This document shows, piece after piece, positions 26,690 through 33,846 of a DNA stretch of 64,000 nucleotides (position 1 is the stretch's first letter; each line of letters starts with the position of its first letter). The notes under the pieces were generated by a model that did not search any database, had not been told where the DNA came from, and worked only from the letters and a program-made list of their open reading frames with translations. Where the stretch lies: NCBI RefSeq assembly GCF_036067295.1, contig NZ_CP107954.1, positions 5,332,001 to 5,396,000 of the forward strand. The letters run 5' to 3'. Made by a program: the position numbers and the translations under genes. The stretch is from Kribbella sp. NBC_00382 (lineage in GTDB: Bacteria > Actinomycetota > Actinomycetes > Propionibacteriales > Kribbellaceae).

Positions 26690-27750
26690 TCGACCTCCTC
26701 GTCGCCGGCGCCGGCCCGGCTGGTGCGGCCACCGCAATCCGAGCCGCCCTAGCCGGCCTGTCGGTGGTCGTCGTCGAGCCACGCTTGATGCCGATCGACA
26801 AGGCGTGTGGCGAGGGGATCTCCTTCACTGCTGTCGAGTATCTCCAGCGCTTGGGTGTGGAACTGGACGGCCGACCGTTCCACGGCATCCGCTACCTGGA
26901 CTCATCGCATGTGGTCGACGCCCGCTTCCGCCTCGGCCCAGGCCTAGGAGTACGCCGCACCACCCTCCAACGAGCCCTGGCCAACCGCTTGGCTGACCTC
27001 GATATCCCGGTCATCCCCACTCGAATCTCCACGATCACCCAAAACCAGCACTCGGTAACAGCAGCCGGCCTAACCGCCCACTACCTAGCCGCCGCCGACG
27101 GCCTCCACTCCCCAACCCGCCGCCAACTAGGTCTGGCTACCACCCCACCCCAGCGAACTCGGCAGGCGCCTCTCCGCCTTTCAGCAGCCCGCGACGCGGC
27201 GCAGCCGCGTCGCGGGCTGCGGCGGCATTACACCGTCCGACCGTGGTGTGACTTGGTGGAGGTCTACTGGTCTCGCCTTGGCGAGGCGTACGTAACTCCC
27301 GTGGCCGACGACCTCGTCGGGGTTGCCATCCTCACCTCCGAGCGCGGCTCCTTCGACAGCCATCTGGAGGCATTTCCTGCGTTGAAGCGTCGCCTGGCCG
27401 GGGCCACCGAGGCGACCTCCGTCATGGGAGCCGGTCCGCTTCGTCAGCGAGTGCGTGGTCGGGTGGCTGGCAGGGTGATGCTGGTTGGAGATGCGGCCGG
27501 TTATGTCGACGCGCTGACCGGCGAAGGGATAGCAGTGGCTTTGCGGACCAGCGCCGAACTGGTCCGGTGCGTCGAGCGCGACGACCCAGCGGCGTACGAC
27601 GCTGCCTGGCGCCGGGTCTCCTGGGAGTGCCGGTTCCTCACCGGATCGTTGCTCTGGGCCCGCAACAGATCGTTGCTGGCTCCCCATATCGTCCCGGCGG
27701 CCACACGGCTGCCGAAAATTTTCGGTGCCATCGTCAACCAACTCGCCTGA
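26686..27750 (+). CDS. FAD-dependent hydroxylase/oxidoreductase, SrsC-like
   Basis: A 354-residue flavoprotein. FAD-binding GAGPAGAAT at 7-15, KACGEGIS around 37-44, and the second FAD motif GDAAGYVDALTGEGI. It fits the aromatic hydroxylase/geranylgeranyl-reductase branch and probably hydroxylates the methylated phenolic lipid to a hydroquinone/quinone. GTG start overlaps the previous stop. An unusual 17-bp perfect inverted repeat lies in its middle (27184-27220) and codes for an extra SAARDAAQPR-like stretch next to a conserved GLRRHY segment. Followed by a terminator and the first hairpin array. Confidence 0.83.
   Translation: MIDLLVAGAGPAGAATAIRAALAGLSVVVVEPRLMPIDKACGEGISFTAVEYLQRLGVELDGRPFHGIRYLDSSHVVDARFRLGPGLGVRRTTLQRALANRLADLDIPVIPTRISTITQNQHSVTAAGLTAHYLAAADGLHSPTRRQLGLATTPPQRTRQAPLRLSAARDAAQPRRGLRRHYTVRPWCDLVEVYWSRLGEAYVTPVADDLVGVAILTSERGSFDSHLEAFPALKRRLAGATEATSVMGAGPLRQRVRGRVAGRVMLVGDAAGYVDALTGEGIAVALRTSAELVRCVERDDPAAYDAAWRRVSWECRFLTGSLLWARNRSLLAPHIVPAATRLPKIFGAIVNQLA
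27184..27220. repeat. Perfect 17-bp inverted repeat inside the FAD gene
   Basis: Left arm GCAGCCCGCGACGCGGC and its exact complement on the right, with the 3-nt loop GCA. A hairpin this strong is uncommon inside a gene and may be a small palindromic insertion kept in frame. Confidence 0.7.
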
Positions 27751-27772
27751 CGCCTGCCCCAGAACGCGCGTT

Positions 27773-27804
27773 GGCCCGGCGATCGCTCAGACAATCGCCG
27801 GGCC
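27773..27804 (+). terminator. Terminator of the type III PKS operon
   Basis: Perfect 11-bp arms GGCCCGGCGAT and ATCGCCGGGCC with a 10-nt loop, 22 nt after the FAD gene stop. No U-run. It directly precedes the three-hairpin array. Confidence 0.7.
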
Positions 27805-27814
27805 CACACGCGAC

Positions 27815-27906
27815 CGAGCATCCTGGTGAAATGCTCGCTCGGGTTGCTCCAGCTCCCTGGTGAAGAGCTGGAACGGTCTGCCCCAGCCTCCTGGTGAAAG
27901 GCTGGG
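27815..27906 (+). repeat. Tandem array of three hairpins with identical loop CCTGGTGAA
   Basis: Hairpin 1 (27815-27837) has arms CGAGCAT and ATGCTCG, hairpin 2 (27848-27872) TCCAGCTC and GAGCTGGA, hairpin 3 (27882-27906) CCCAGCCT and AGGCTGGG. All three close the same 9-nt loop CCTGGTGAA, and the loops start at 27822, 27856 and 27890, an exact 34-nt period. Stems differ in sequence but pair perfectly, which points to selection on RNA structure and loop sequence. Linkers are CTCGGGTTGC and ACGGTCTGC. It is read in the sense of the PKS operon, in a convergent junction with the PucR gene (gap 27751-28005). The last 100 bp of the gap hold nothing else I recognise. Confidence 0.85.
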
Positions 27907-28005
27907 ACAAGTTCTCGGTGTTTCTGAGTTAAAGATTGCCAGCCGCATGTTGCCCATCCATTGCCGGAATATGAAGCCTTGTTACCTGGCCCGGTGACCT
28001 ACGTC

Positions 28006-29559
28006 TCAGTGCTCGGTGCGCACGGCCGCGATCTGCAGCTGGAGAGCCAGCCGTTCGCGCGGACTGGTCAGGTCGAGCCGGGCGATCTCCCCGATCCTTT
28101 TCATCCGGTGCCGCAACGTGTTCGTGTGCAGATGCAGCTCTCTGGCCGCCTGCTGCGGCTGCCCGGGATAGTTCAGCCACGCCTGCAGGGTGTCGACGAA
28201 CGCGGTGTCGTGCTCGATGTCATGCCGTAACAAAGTAGCCAGCGGCCCATCGAGCTTCGTCGTATCAAGCGAGGTGACCGCCCGGTGAACAGTGAGGATG
28301 TGCCAGGCCTGTTCCACTCGCAGCGCGGGGCCGGGCGCGAGCTCACGGCGTACCAGGCCCAGCAGCTCGACCGCCTCGGCTCGGGAGCTCGGGAGGTCCG
28401 CTGCGCCACGTGCACGCCCGCCGGCGGCCGCCGTAGTACCGGGGAAGTCTTTGGCCAGGTCTATGACCAGCTTGCGCAGCCAGCGCCACGAGCCCGGCCC
28501 GTCGCCGTCCGAGACCACTGCCAGGACTGTGCCGTCCAGGTCAGCCAACTGCGGCTCACTCCAGCCATGGCGGCGACCAGTGGACTCCCAGAGATCCAGC
28601 TCTTGCGGTACGTCGTACGCAGCCGGCGAACCGAGCGCAACCACCCGCCACGGCGCCGGGGGCAGCCGTACGTCCAGGGGAGTGTCAGGGGAGAACTGCC
28701 GCAGGACAGTGCGCAGCCGGTCGATCGCACTGCGCCTGGCGACGTCCGCCTGAGCCCTGAGCCGCAGCATGTGCAGCGCAAGCACCGAGGCCGCGTTGCT
28801 GAGCTCAGTAGTCACCTCTGGACTCACTGGCCCATCCACCACGGCCCAGATAGACCCCAACCACTCACCACCGGCCCTAACCGGTACTACTAGCCGTGGC
28901 CGAATACCGTTCGGCCCGTCCGGTACCAGGAAGGGCTCACTCGACCGGGCCAACCGCCTGAAGATCCCTCGGGCCCGGAAGTGCGCGATGACCTCAGCAG
29001 GCACCCGCCTGCCGACAATCGTCGATACCCGGGTCGGGTCCGTGTCCGACACGTCATGGAGGCTCGAATACGCCAGTACGCGCGACTGGTTGTCCTCGAT
29101 GGTCACGGGCGCGTCGACGATGGCTGCGGCGGCATCTGCCAGCGCGAAGAGCTCCTGGTGCACACCGGCGTCTCCAGCGGCGGGGGAGTCGGGGGCAGCG
29201 GCCCTGTCGATGACACCCCGCAGTAGCCACACCACGTGCGCCCAGGTGACCGACGGCTGCAGGGCGACCAGAGTGAGGCGCCGCTTCTCCGCCTGGGCCA
29301 CTACAGCCGGGTCCTGGGCGAGTGTGGTGCGCAGGATGATGCCGGAGGCGTTTCCGACGGCACAGCGCTCCACCAGCTCTACCGCCTCCTCCGGGCTCCC
29401 GAGGCCGAAGCCCAGGACCAAGTCACCCGGCTGGCCGGTCGACTCCTCCTGCGGATCGGCGAGGAAAACGTCGCGTACCTCGCCGTCACCCTGCCCGGCG
29501 ACGACGATCTCGAACAGGGCGGGTCCGACGGCGACGACCAGGTCGGGGACGGTGATCAT
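28006..29559 (-). CDS. PucR family transcriptional regulator
   Basis: A 517-residue regulator. N-terminal PucR/purine-catabolism domain (ITVPDLVVAVGPALFEIV), a central GAF-like part and the C-terminal PucR HTH: LNYPGQPQQAARELHLHTNTLRHRMKRIGEIARLDL. ATG at 29559 is preferred because the family starts with this segment. Such proteins activate catabolic genes for purines, amino acids or amines. It is divergent from a D-amino-acid dehydrogenase-like gene with a strong palindrome between them. Confidence 0.88.
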   Translation of the reverse strand: MITVPDLVVAVGPALFEIVVAGQGDGEVRDVFLADPQEESTGQPGDLVLGFGLGSPEEAVELVERCAVGNASGIILRTTLAQDPAVVAQAEKRRLTLVALQPSVTWAHVVWLLRGVIDRAAAPDSPAAGDAGVHQELFALADAAAAIVDAPVTIEDNQSRVLAYSSLHDVSDTDPTRVSTIVGRRVPAEVIAHFRARGIFRRLARSSEPFLVPDGPNGIRPRLVVPVRAGGEWLGSIWAVVDGPVSPEVTTELSNAASVLALHMLRLRAQADVARRSAIDRLRTVLRQFSPDTPLDVRLPPAPWRVVALGSPAAYDVPQELDLWESTGRRHGWSEPQLADLDGTVLAVVSDGDGPGSWRWLRKLVIDLAKDFPGTTAAAGGRARGAADLPSSRAEAVELLGLVRRELAPGPALRVEQAWHILTVHRAVTSLDTTKLDGPLATLLRHDIEHDTAFVDTLQAWLNYPGQPQQAARELHLHTNTLRHRMKRIGEIARLDLTSPRERLALQLQIAAVRTEH

Positions 29560-29581
29560 GGAAGTTATTGTGCTCTTGCCA

Positions 29582-29621
29582 CTGTCATCAGTGCCAGCTG
29601 TGGTGCGATCGCACCATGACA
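29582..29621. promoter_or_regulatory. Palindromic operator between pucR and dadA-like genes
   Basis: A perfect 16-bp palindrome TGGTGCGATCGCACCA (29601-29616), overlapped by a wider pair CTGTCAT (29582-29588) and ATGACAG (29615-29621). The position between divergent starts suggests the PucR binding site. Confidence 0.6.
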
Positions 29622-29650
29622 GCGGTTCCGGGCGGCCGCACCATCGATAC

Positions 29651-30919
29651 ATGGTCGCTTCCGTGCAAGGCACTCACATCGTCCCGGACCGGGTAGCCGT
29701 AGTCGGCGCCGGCATGGTCGGTCTCGCCACCGCCTGGTTCCTCCAGGAGGCCGGCATCGAGGTCACTGTGCTGGATCGCGAAGGCGTCGCCGCCGGTGCC
29801 TCCTGGGGCAACGCGGGCTGGCTGACCCCCGGCCTGGCGACTCCGCTCCCGGAGCCGGCCGTTCTCAAGTACGGCATCGGTGCGGTGCTGAGCCCCTCCT
29901 CGCCGGTCTATGTACCGCCGACGGCGAGCCCGCGGCTCATCTCGTTCCTGGCCCGCTTCGCTCGCAACAGCACCGCCTCCCGCTGGAAGACCGCGATGGA
30001 GGCGCTGGTGCCGATCAACCGGCAGGCGCTGAACGGGTTCGACGCGCTGGCCAAGGCCGGTGTCGAGGCCGAGACGTACGAGGCCAAGTCGTTCCTGGCG
30101 GCGTACCGGACCGAGGAAGAGCGCACGGTGCTGCTCGAGGAGATCGAGCACATCCACGCGGCCGGTCAGGGCATCGAGTTCGAAGCCATCACCGGTGACG
30201 ACGCCCGCGAGATCGAGCCGTCGCTGTCCGACGAGATCGGTGCGGCGATCCGGCTGCACGGCCAGCGCTTCATCAACCCGGGCGAGTACGTGAACATGCT
30301 CGCCGACTCGGTCCGCGCCCGCGGCGGCAACATCGTCACCGGCGTGACGGTGAAGGACATCGTGGACGAGATCCGCGGCGTCCGGATCGTCACGGCCGAC
30401 GGCGAGAGCACGGCGTACGACGCGGTCGTGATGGCGACCGGCGCTTGGCTCGGAGATCTGGCCCGGCAGTTCGGCGTACGGACCGTCGTGCAGGCAGGAC
30501 GCGGCTACAGCTTCAGCGTCCCGATCGCGCACGTACCGGCCGGACCTGTGTACTTCCCGGCGCAACGGATCGCCTGTACGCCGCTGGGCGACCGGCTCCG
30601 CGTTGCCGGGATGATGGAGTTCCGCAAGCCCGACGCGAAGCTCGACCCGCGCCGGATCGACGCGATCGTGGAGGCGGCCCGGCCGCTGCTGCGGGACGCG
30701 GACCTGGACGCCCGCACCTTTGAGTGGGTGGGACCGCGTCCGTGCACCCCGGACGGCCTGCCGCTGATCGGCGCTACCGCGTCGCCTCGCGTCTTCGCCG
30801 CCGGCGGCCACGGCATGTGGGGCATCACCCTCGGCCCGATCACCGGCCAGCTGCTCGCGGAGACCATCACCACTGGTCGTACTCCGGTCGAGCTGGCCCC
30901 CTTCAACCCTCTTCGCTGA
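29651..30919 (+). CDS. FAD-dependent D-amino-acid dehydrogenase-like (DadA/DAO family)
   Basis: A 422-residue DAO-superfamily flavoprotein: FAD motif VAVVGAGMVGLATAWFL at 15-31, SWGNAGWLTPG, and the C-terminal GGHGMWGITLGPITGQL that closes the FAD site. It likely oxidatively deaminates D-amino acids or another secondary amine. No clear RBS before the ATG at 29651; GTG at 29663 is possible. The divergent PucR gene is its probable activator. Followed by a compact terminator and the second hairpin array. Confidence 0.86.
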   Translation: MVASVQGTHIVPDRVAVVGAGMVGLATAWFLQEAGIEVTVLDREGVAAGASWGNAGWLTPGLATPLPEPAVLKYGIGAVLSPSSPVYVPPTASPRLISFLARFARNSTASRWKTAMEALVPINRQALNGFDALAKAGVEAETYEAKSFLAAYRTEEERTVLLEEIEHIHAAGQGIEFEAITGDDAREIEPSLSDEIGAAIRLHGQRFINPGEYVNMLADSVRARGGNIVTGVTVKDIVDEIRGVRIVTADGESTAYDAVVMATGAWLGDLARQFGVRTVVQAGRGYSFSVPIAHVPAGPVYFPAQRIACTPLGDRLRVAGMMEFRKPDAKLDPRRIDAIVEAARPLLRDADLDARTFEWVGPRPCTPDGLPLIGATASPRVFAAGGHGMWGITLGPITGQLLAETITTGRTPVELAPFNPLR

Positions 30920-30925
30920 GCTTAA

Positions 30926-30941
30926 GAGCCCAGCCGGGCTC
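30926..30941 (+). terminator. Terminator of dadA-like gene
   Basis: GAGCCC and GGGCTC with loop AGCC, then CCTCT; 6 nt after the stop codon. Confidence 0.65.
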
Positions 30942-30965
30942 CTCTCCACCCGACCACCCATGAAC

Positions 30966-31660
30966 TCCCGTCGCGGCCGAGCCGTACCCCAGCCGCCTCT
31001 TCCGCGACGGGACCAGACGGCCTCCACCCTGCAGGAGACCAACCGGCCGGCCCCGCCATCTCCCGGGGCTCCGGCAGCACCACCCCGGGCCCGCGACTCC
31101 GCGGTCCCCGGCAGCAGTACCGGGCCTGTGACCCCACAGCCCCGCAGCACCACCCCGGGAACCACAGGCCCGGGCGTACCACCCCAGGACCCCTCACCAA
31201 GGTCCCGGCGCACCACCCGGATCGCTCACCACGAGCCGGTTGCACCATCCCGGAGCCACAGACCCGGGTAGCACCAAGGGCGACGTCCCGGCCCCTGTCG
31301 GGAAGCCGCCCGGCACCACCGGCGGCCGCATCCAACGGCCGGCCAGTAGTACCGGCGAATCTTCCGCAGCAACCGGCAGATCCGCCAGCACGACCCGGTA
31401 TCCGTAACGGCGCCTGCTCTGCGGATACCGGTAGCACCGCCCGCGGCTCCCACCCTGCTGGGAGACCCGCGCTGAAGTACCCGGTTTCCGAGGAGCCTTA
31501 CCCACGGAACCCGGCAGCGATCCACACCCGAGCGCCTGGCGGGATCGCTACAGCAAGACCCGGCTCCCGCGATGCCGCGCGGGAGCCGGCCGCACCACCC
31601 AGCGGTCCTCGGGCGGAGGACTGCCGCACCACCCGGCTCGGCCAATGAAGCCCGAGCTGG
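30966..31660 (-). repeat. Long tandem hairpin array in convergent junction
   Basis: This 776-bp gap (30920-31695) has no credible gene but a run of about 17 hairpins, one every 30-45 nt. Clear ones: 31633-31660, 31602-31624, 31560-31589 (12-bp arms CCGGCTCCCGCG and complement), 31516-31549, 31481-31514, 31442-31471, 31395-31431 (10-bp arms CCGGTATCCG and complement), 31354-31386, 31305-31326, 31249-31268, 31217-31239, 31187-31205, 31154-31174, 31121-31144, 31085-31111 and 30966-31012 (11-bp arms TCCCGTCGCGG and complement). Stems differ but pair. Linkers on the minus strand follow GGTnnTGC (GGTGGTGC, GGTCGTGC, GGTCTTGC). Several minus-strand loops carry TGTGG or TGGTGA. It lies downstream of, and in the sense of, the SDR gene. 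Confidence 0.8.
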
Positions 31661-31663
31661 AAG

Positions 31664-31693
31664 AGAGCGTGGCTCCCTCGGGAGCCACGCTCT
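31664..31693 (-). terminator. Strong terminator of SDR gene
   Basis: Perfect 14-bp arms AGAGCGTGGCTCCC and complement with a 2-nt loop, beginning 2 nt after the SDR stop on the minus strand. It is also the first member of the hairpin array. Confidence 0.75.
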
Positions 31694-31695
31694 AT

Positions 31696-32577
31696 CTAAT
31701 TCCGGGCCACCGCATCCGCCGTCGCCTCGGCTGCCTCTGGCCGCAGCGCCGTGTCCGCCCCGATCGGCTCGGCTTTATCAAGCTCTGTGAGCCTTCCGCT
31801 CAGATAGCCCCGGATCCACTGGTAGGCCTCGGCCCCCAACGGCACCCTGAGCGGTGAATCAGCCCGCTCGACGGCGTCGATGATCGCCTCAGCACCCCGC
31901 ATCGGATCCCCGCTCTGCGTCCCGTGTGACGCCTCGAAAGCAGCCCGAGCCGGCCCGATCAGCGCCGCATAGTCCTCCATCGGCTGCCCCCAACTCAACG
32001 ACCGCCCACCGAAGTCCGTCCGGAACGGCCCCGGCTCAACGATCGTCACCCGGATCCCCAGCGCCGCGACCTCCGCCGCCAGCGCCTCCGACATCGCCTC
32101 CAACGCAGCCTTCGGCCCCGCGTACGCCGTACCGCCCGCGCCCGACGTCACGCCCACGACCGATGACATCTGCACCACATGCCCCGACCGCCGCGCCCGC
32201 ATCCCGGGAAGCACGGCCCGGGTGACCGCCAGCGCCCCGAACAGATTCGTCTCGAACGCAGCTCTCAACTCCTCGTCCCCATGCTCCTCGAACGCCCCGA
32301 GCAACGCGGACCCCGCGTTGTTCACGAGTACGTCGATCCCGCCGAACGCCTCCTCCGCCTCTGCAACAGCTGCCCCAATGCTCGACCCATCCGTCACATC
32401 AAGCCGAGCGGTCCGCACTCGCCCAGGTGCTAGCGCCTCGAGCTCAGCGATCTGGCCAAGCTCTCGAGCAGTAGCCATCACCCGATCGCCCCGCGCGGCC
32501 GCCGCCTGAACCAGTGCCCGGCCGAGCCCACTGCTCGTCCCGGTGATCAGCCAACTCCGTCCATCCTTCGCATCCAT
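31696..32577 (-). CDS. SDR family oxidoreductase
   Basis: A 293-residue classical short-chain dehydrogenase: cofactor motif TGTSSGLG (13-20), NNAGSALLG, and an intact catalytic set Ser in VQMSSVVG and Tyr-Lys in AYAGPKAALEAM. NADP-type start is likely. Substrate unknown. Divergent from a TetR regulator 47 bp away, which probably represses it. Confidence 0.88.
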   Translation of the reverse strand: MDAKDGRSWLITGTSSGLGRALVQAAAARGDRVMATARELGQIAELEALAPGRVRTARLDVTDGSSIGAAVAEAEEAFGGIDVLVNNAGSALLGAFEEHGDEELRAAFETNLFGALAVTRAVLPGMRARRSGHVVQMSSVVGVTSGAGGTAYAGPKAALEAMSEALAAEVAALGIRVTIVEPGPFRTDFGGRSLSWGQPMEDYAALIGPARAAFEASHGTQSGDPMRGAEAIIDAVERADSPLRVPLGAEAYQWIRGYLSGRLTELDKAEPIGADTALRPEAAEATADAVARN

Positions 32578-32610
32578 GCGGCCCAGCTTGGCGAAAAGAT
32601 CGCATGGTTG

Positions 32611-32616
32611 TAAAGT
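32611..32616 (+). promoter_or_regulatory. -10 element of tetR promoter
   Basis: TAAAGT, 8 nt before the TetR ATG with no ribosome binding site; the whole 47-bp divergent region is AT-rich and likely holds the TetR operator. Confidence 0.35.
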
Positions 32617-32624
32617 TTTATTCG

Positions 32625-33227
32625 ATGGACGGATTGCGTGAGCGAAAGAAGGCGGCTGCCCGCCAGGCGATGTCGGATGCCGCGACCCGGTTGTTCGAGC
32701 AACGTGGATTCGACCACGTCACGTTGAGCGAGATCGCCGCGGCGGCCGACGTCTCGGTGAAGACGATCTTCAACTACTTCGGCAGCAAGGAAGACCTGTT
32801 CTTCGACGCCGAGCCGCAGGCTCTCGAGAACCTGCTGACGGCCGTTCGCGACGGTCCCGAGGTGTCTAAGGCCCGCGCGGTCCGCAGTCTGCTTCTCGAA
32901 GGGCCGATGCTCGACCTGGGCTGCCCCTGGTCGGTTGTCGATCAGACCGTCTACGAAGGCCTTCGCGCCTTCCATGTCTGCGAGAACGAGTCGCCGACCC
33001 TCAGGGCCCGCCGGCTGGTCATCATCAACTCCTGGGCCGCGCCGCTGGTCGCGGCCACCGGCTCACCAGGCTGGGCCGCGATGCTCGTCGGTTTGCTGGC
33101 GTTCCGTCATCAGTTGCTCGTCACCGGACTGGTCGAGGCTCAGCCGATCGGCGCCATCGAAGAAGCCATCCGGGTCGATATCGGTGCCGGCCTCGACGCT
33201 CTCGACCGCGCCTACCCATCGAGCTGA
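32625..33227 (+). CDS. TetR family transcriptional regulator
   Basis: A 200-residue TetR protein starting MDGLRERKKAAARQAMSDAATRLFEQRGFDHVTLSEIAAAADVSVKTIFNYFGSK, the standard HTH in residues 1-60. The C-terminal ligand domain has no recognised signature. ATG at 32625 fits the family better than the in-frame start at 32604. Divergent from the SDR gene. Confidence 0.9.
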   Translation: MDGLRERKKAAARQAMSDAATRLFEQRGFDHVTLSEIAAAADVSVKTIFNYFGSKEDLFFDAEPQALENLLTAVRDGPEVSKARAVRSLLLEGPMLDLGCPWSVVDQTVYEGLRAFHVCENESPTLRARRLVIINSWAAPLVAATGSPGWAAMLVGLLAFRHQLLVTGLVEAQPIGAIEEAIRVDIGAGLDALDRAYPSS

Positions 33228-33269
33228 GCCCGGGCGCACCGCAGTACGGCACAAGCCGGCGCGGGTCGG

Positions 33270-33333
33270 TGCCGGAAACTTCGGTACCGGCAAATGCAGA
33301 AACGGCCCAGACCCGGCGTACAGGTCTGGACCG
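33270..33333. terminator. Two-hairpin terminator between tetR and trx
   Basis: Hairpin TGCCGG/CCGGCA (33270-33292) and hairpin CCAGACC/GGTCTGG with a 9-nt loop (33307-33329), the latter extended by outer CGG/CCG and followed by CTTCCTTTAT. Serves both convergent genes. On the minus strand the linker TTTCTGC weakly recalls the linkers of the hairpin arrays. Confidence 0.6.
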
Positions 33334-33350
33334 CTTCCTTTATCTATAGG

Positions 33351-33374
33351 TGCTCAGTGCTCAGTGCTCAGTGC
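33351..33374. repeat. Heptad tandem repeat at the trx stop
   Basis: TGCTCAG three times in a row plus TGC. The thioredoxin stop codon (33368-33370) falls inside it. Confidence 0.7.
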
Positions 33375-33757
33375 GTGTGCGGCTCGGTGCCGTGCTCGGC
33401 CTCGTGGGCCGCGATCTGGGCGCGAACCTCTTCCATGTCGACCGCGCGAAGCTGCTTGATCAGGTCCTCCAGCGCCGGGGCCGGCAGCGCGCCCGGCTGC
33501 GAGTAGAGGACGACACCGTCGCGCACAGCCATCAGCGTCGGGATAGAGCTGATCTGGAACGCCTGGGCCAGCTCGACCTGGGCCTCGGTGTCCACCTTGC
33601 CGAAGGTGATGTCCTCATGCGTCTCGGACGACTTCTCGAACACCGGCCCGAAGCTCTTACACGGACCACACCACTCTGCCCAGAAGTCCACCAGGACGAG
33701 CCCGTCGGAACCGACGACCTTGTCGAAGTTCTCCTGGGACAGCTCGACCGTTGCCAC
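33368..33757 (-). CDS. trxA: Thioredoxin
   Basis: A 129-residue thioredoxin with the active site WAEWCGPCKSF and the cis-proline loop SSIPTLMAV. About 20 residues longer than minimal thioredoxins, with a C-terminal AHEAEHGTEPHTH tail rich in His/Glu. GTG start with GGAGGT about 4 nt upstream. Reduces protein disulfides in the cytoplasm. Upstream of it is a 12-bp palindrome overlapping the promoter. Confidence 0.92.
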   Translation of the reverse strand: MATVELSQENFDKVVGSDGLVLVDFWAEWCGPCKSFGPVFEKSSETHEDITFGKVDTEAQVELAQAFQISSIPTLMAVRDGVVLYSQPGALPAPALEDLIKQLRAVDMEEVRAQIAAHEAEHGTEPHTH

Positions 33758-33774
33758 TACGACCTCCGAAGTTA

Positions 33775-33786
33775 GACGAATTCGTC
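33775..33786. promoter_or_regulatory. Palindrome in the trx promoter
   Basis: GACGAATTCGTC, a perfect 12-bp palindrome directly before a -10-like TAACTT on the minus strand. Possible operator of a redox or stress regulator. Confidence 0.45.
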
Positions 33787-33846
33787 ATGCATAACAGCGC
33801 GGACCCCGTCAGTGTTCCCCGGTGCCGCGCGGAGCAGTACTGGGGA

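Noticed and set aside
27815-27906. CRISPR array
   Set aside because: The repeated part is a hairpin loop with changing stems, not a constant repeat with unique spacers, and no cas genes are near.
29588-31216. 542-codon minus-strand frame across dadA-like gene and hairpin array
   Set aside because: Its sequence is low-complexity G/R-rich in the array and antisense in the gene; explained by composition.
30966-31660. Ribosomal or tRNA gene cluster
   Set aside because: No tRNA-like T-loop, no rRNA-like motifs; hairpins are independent units.
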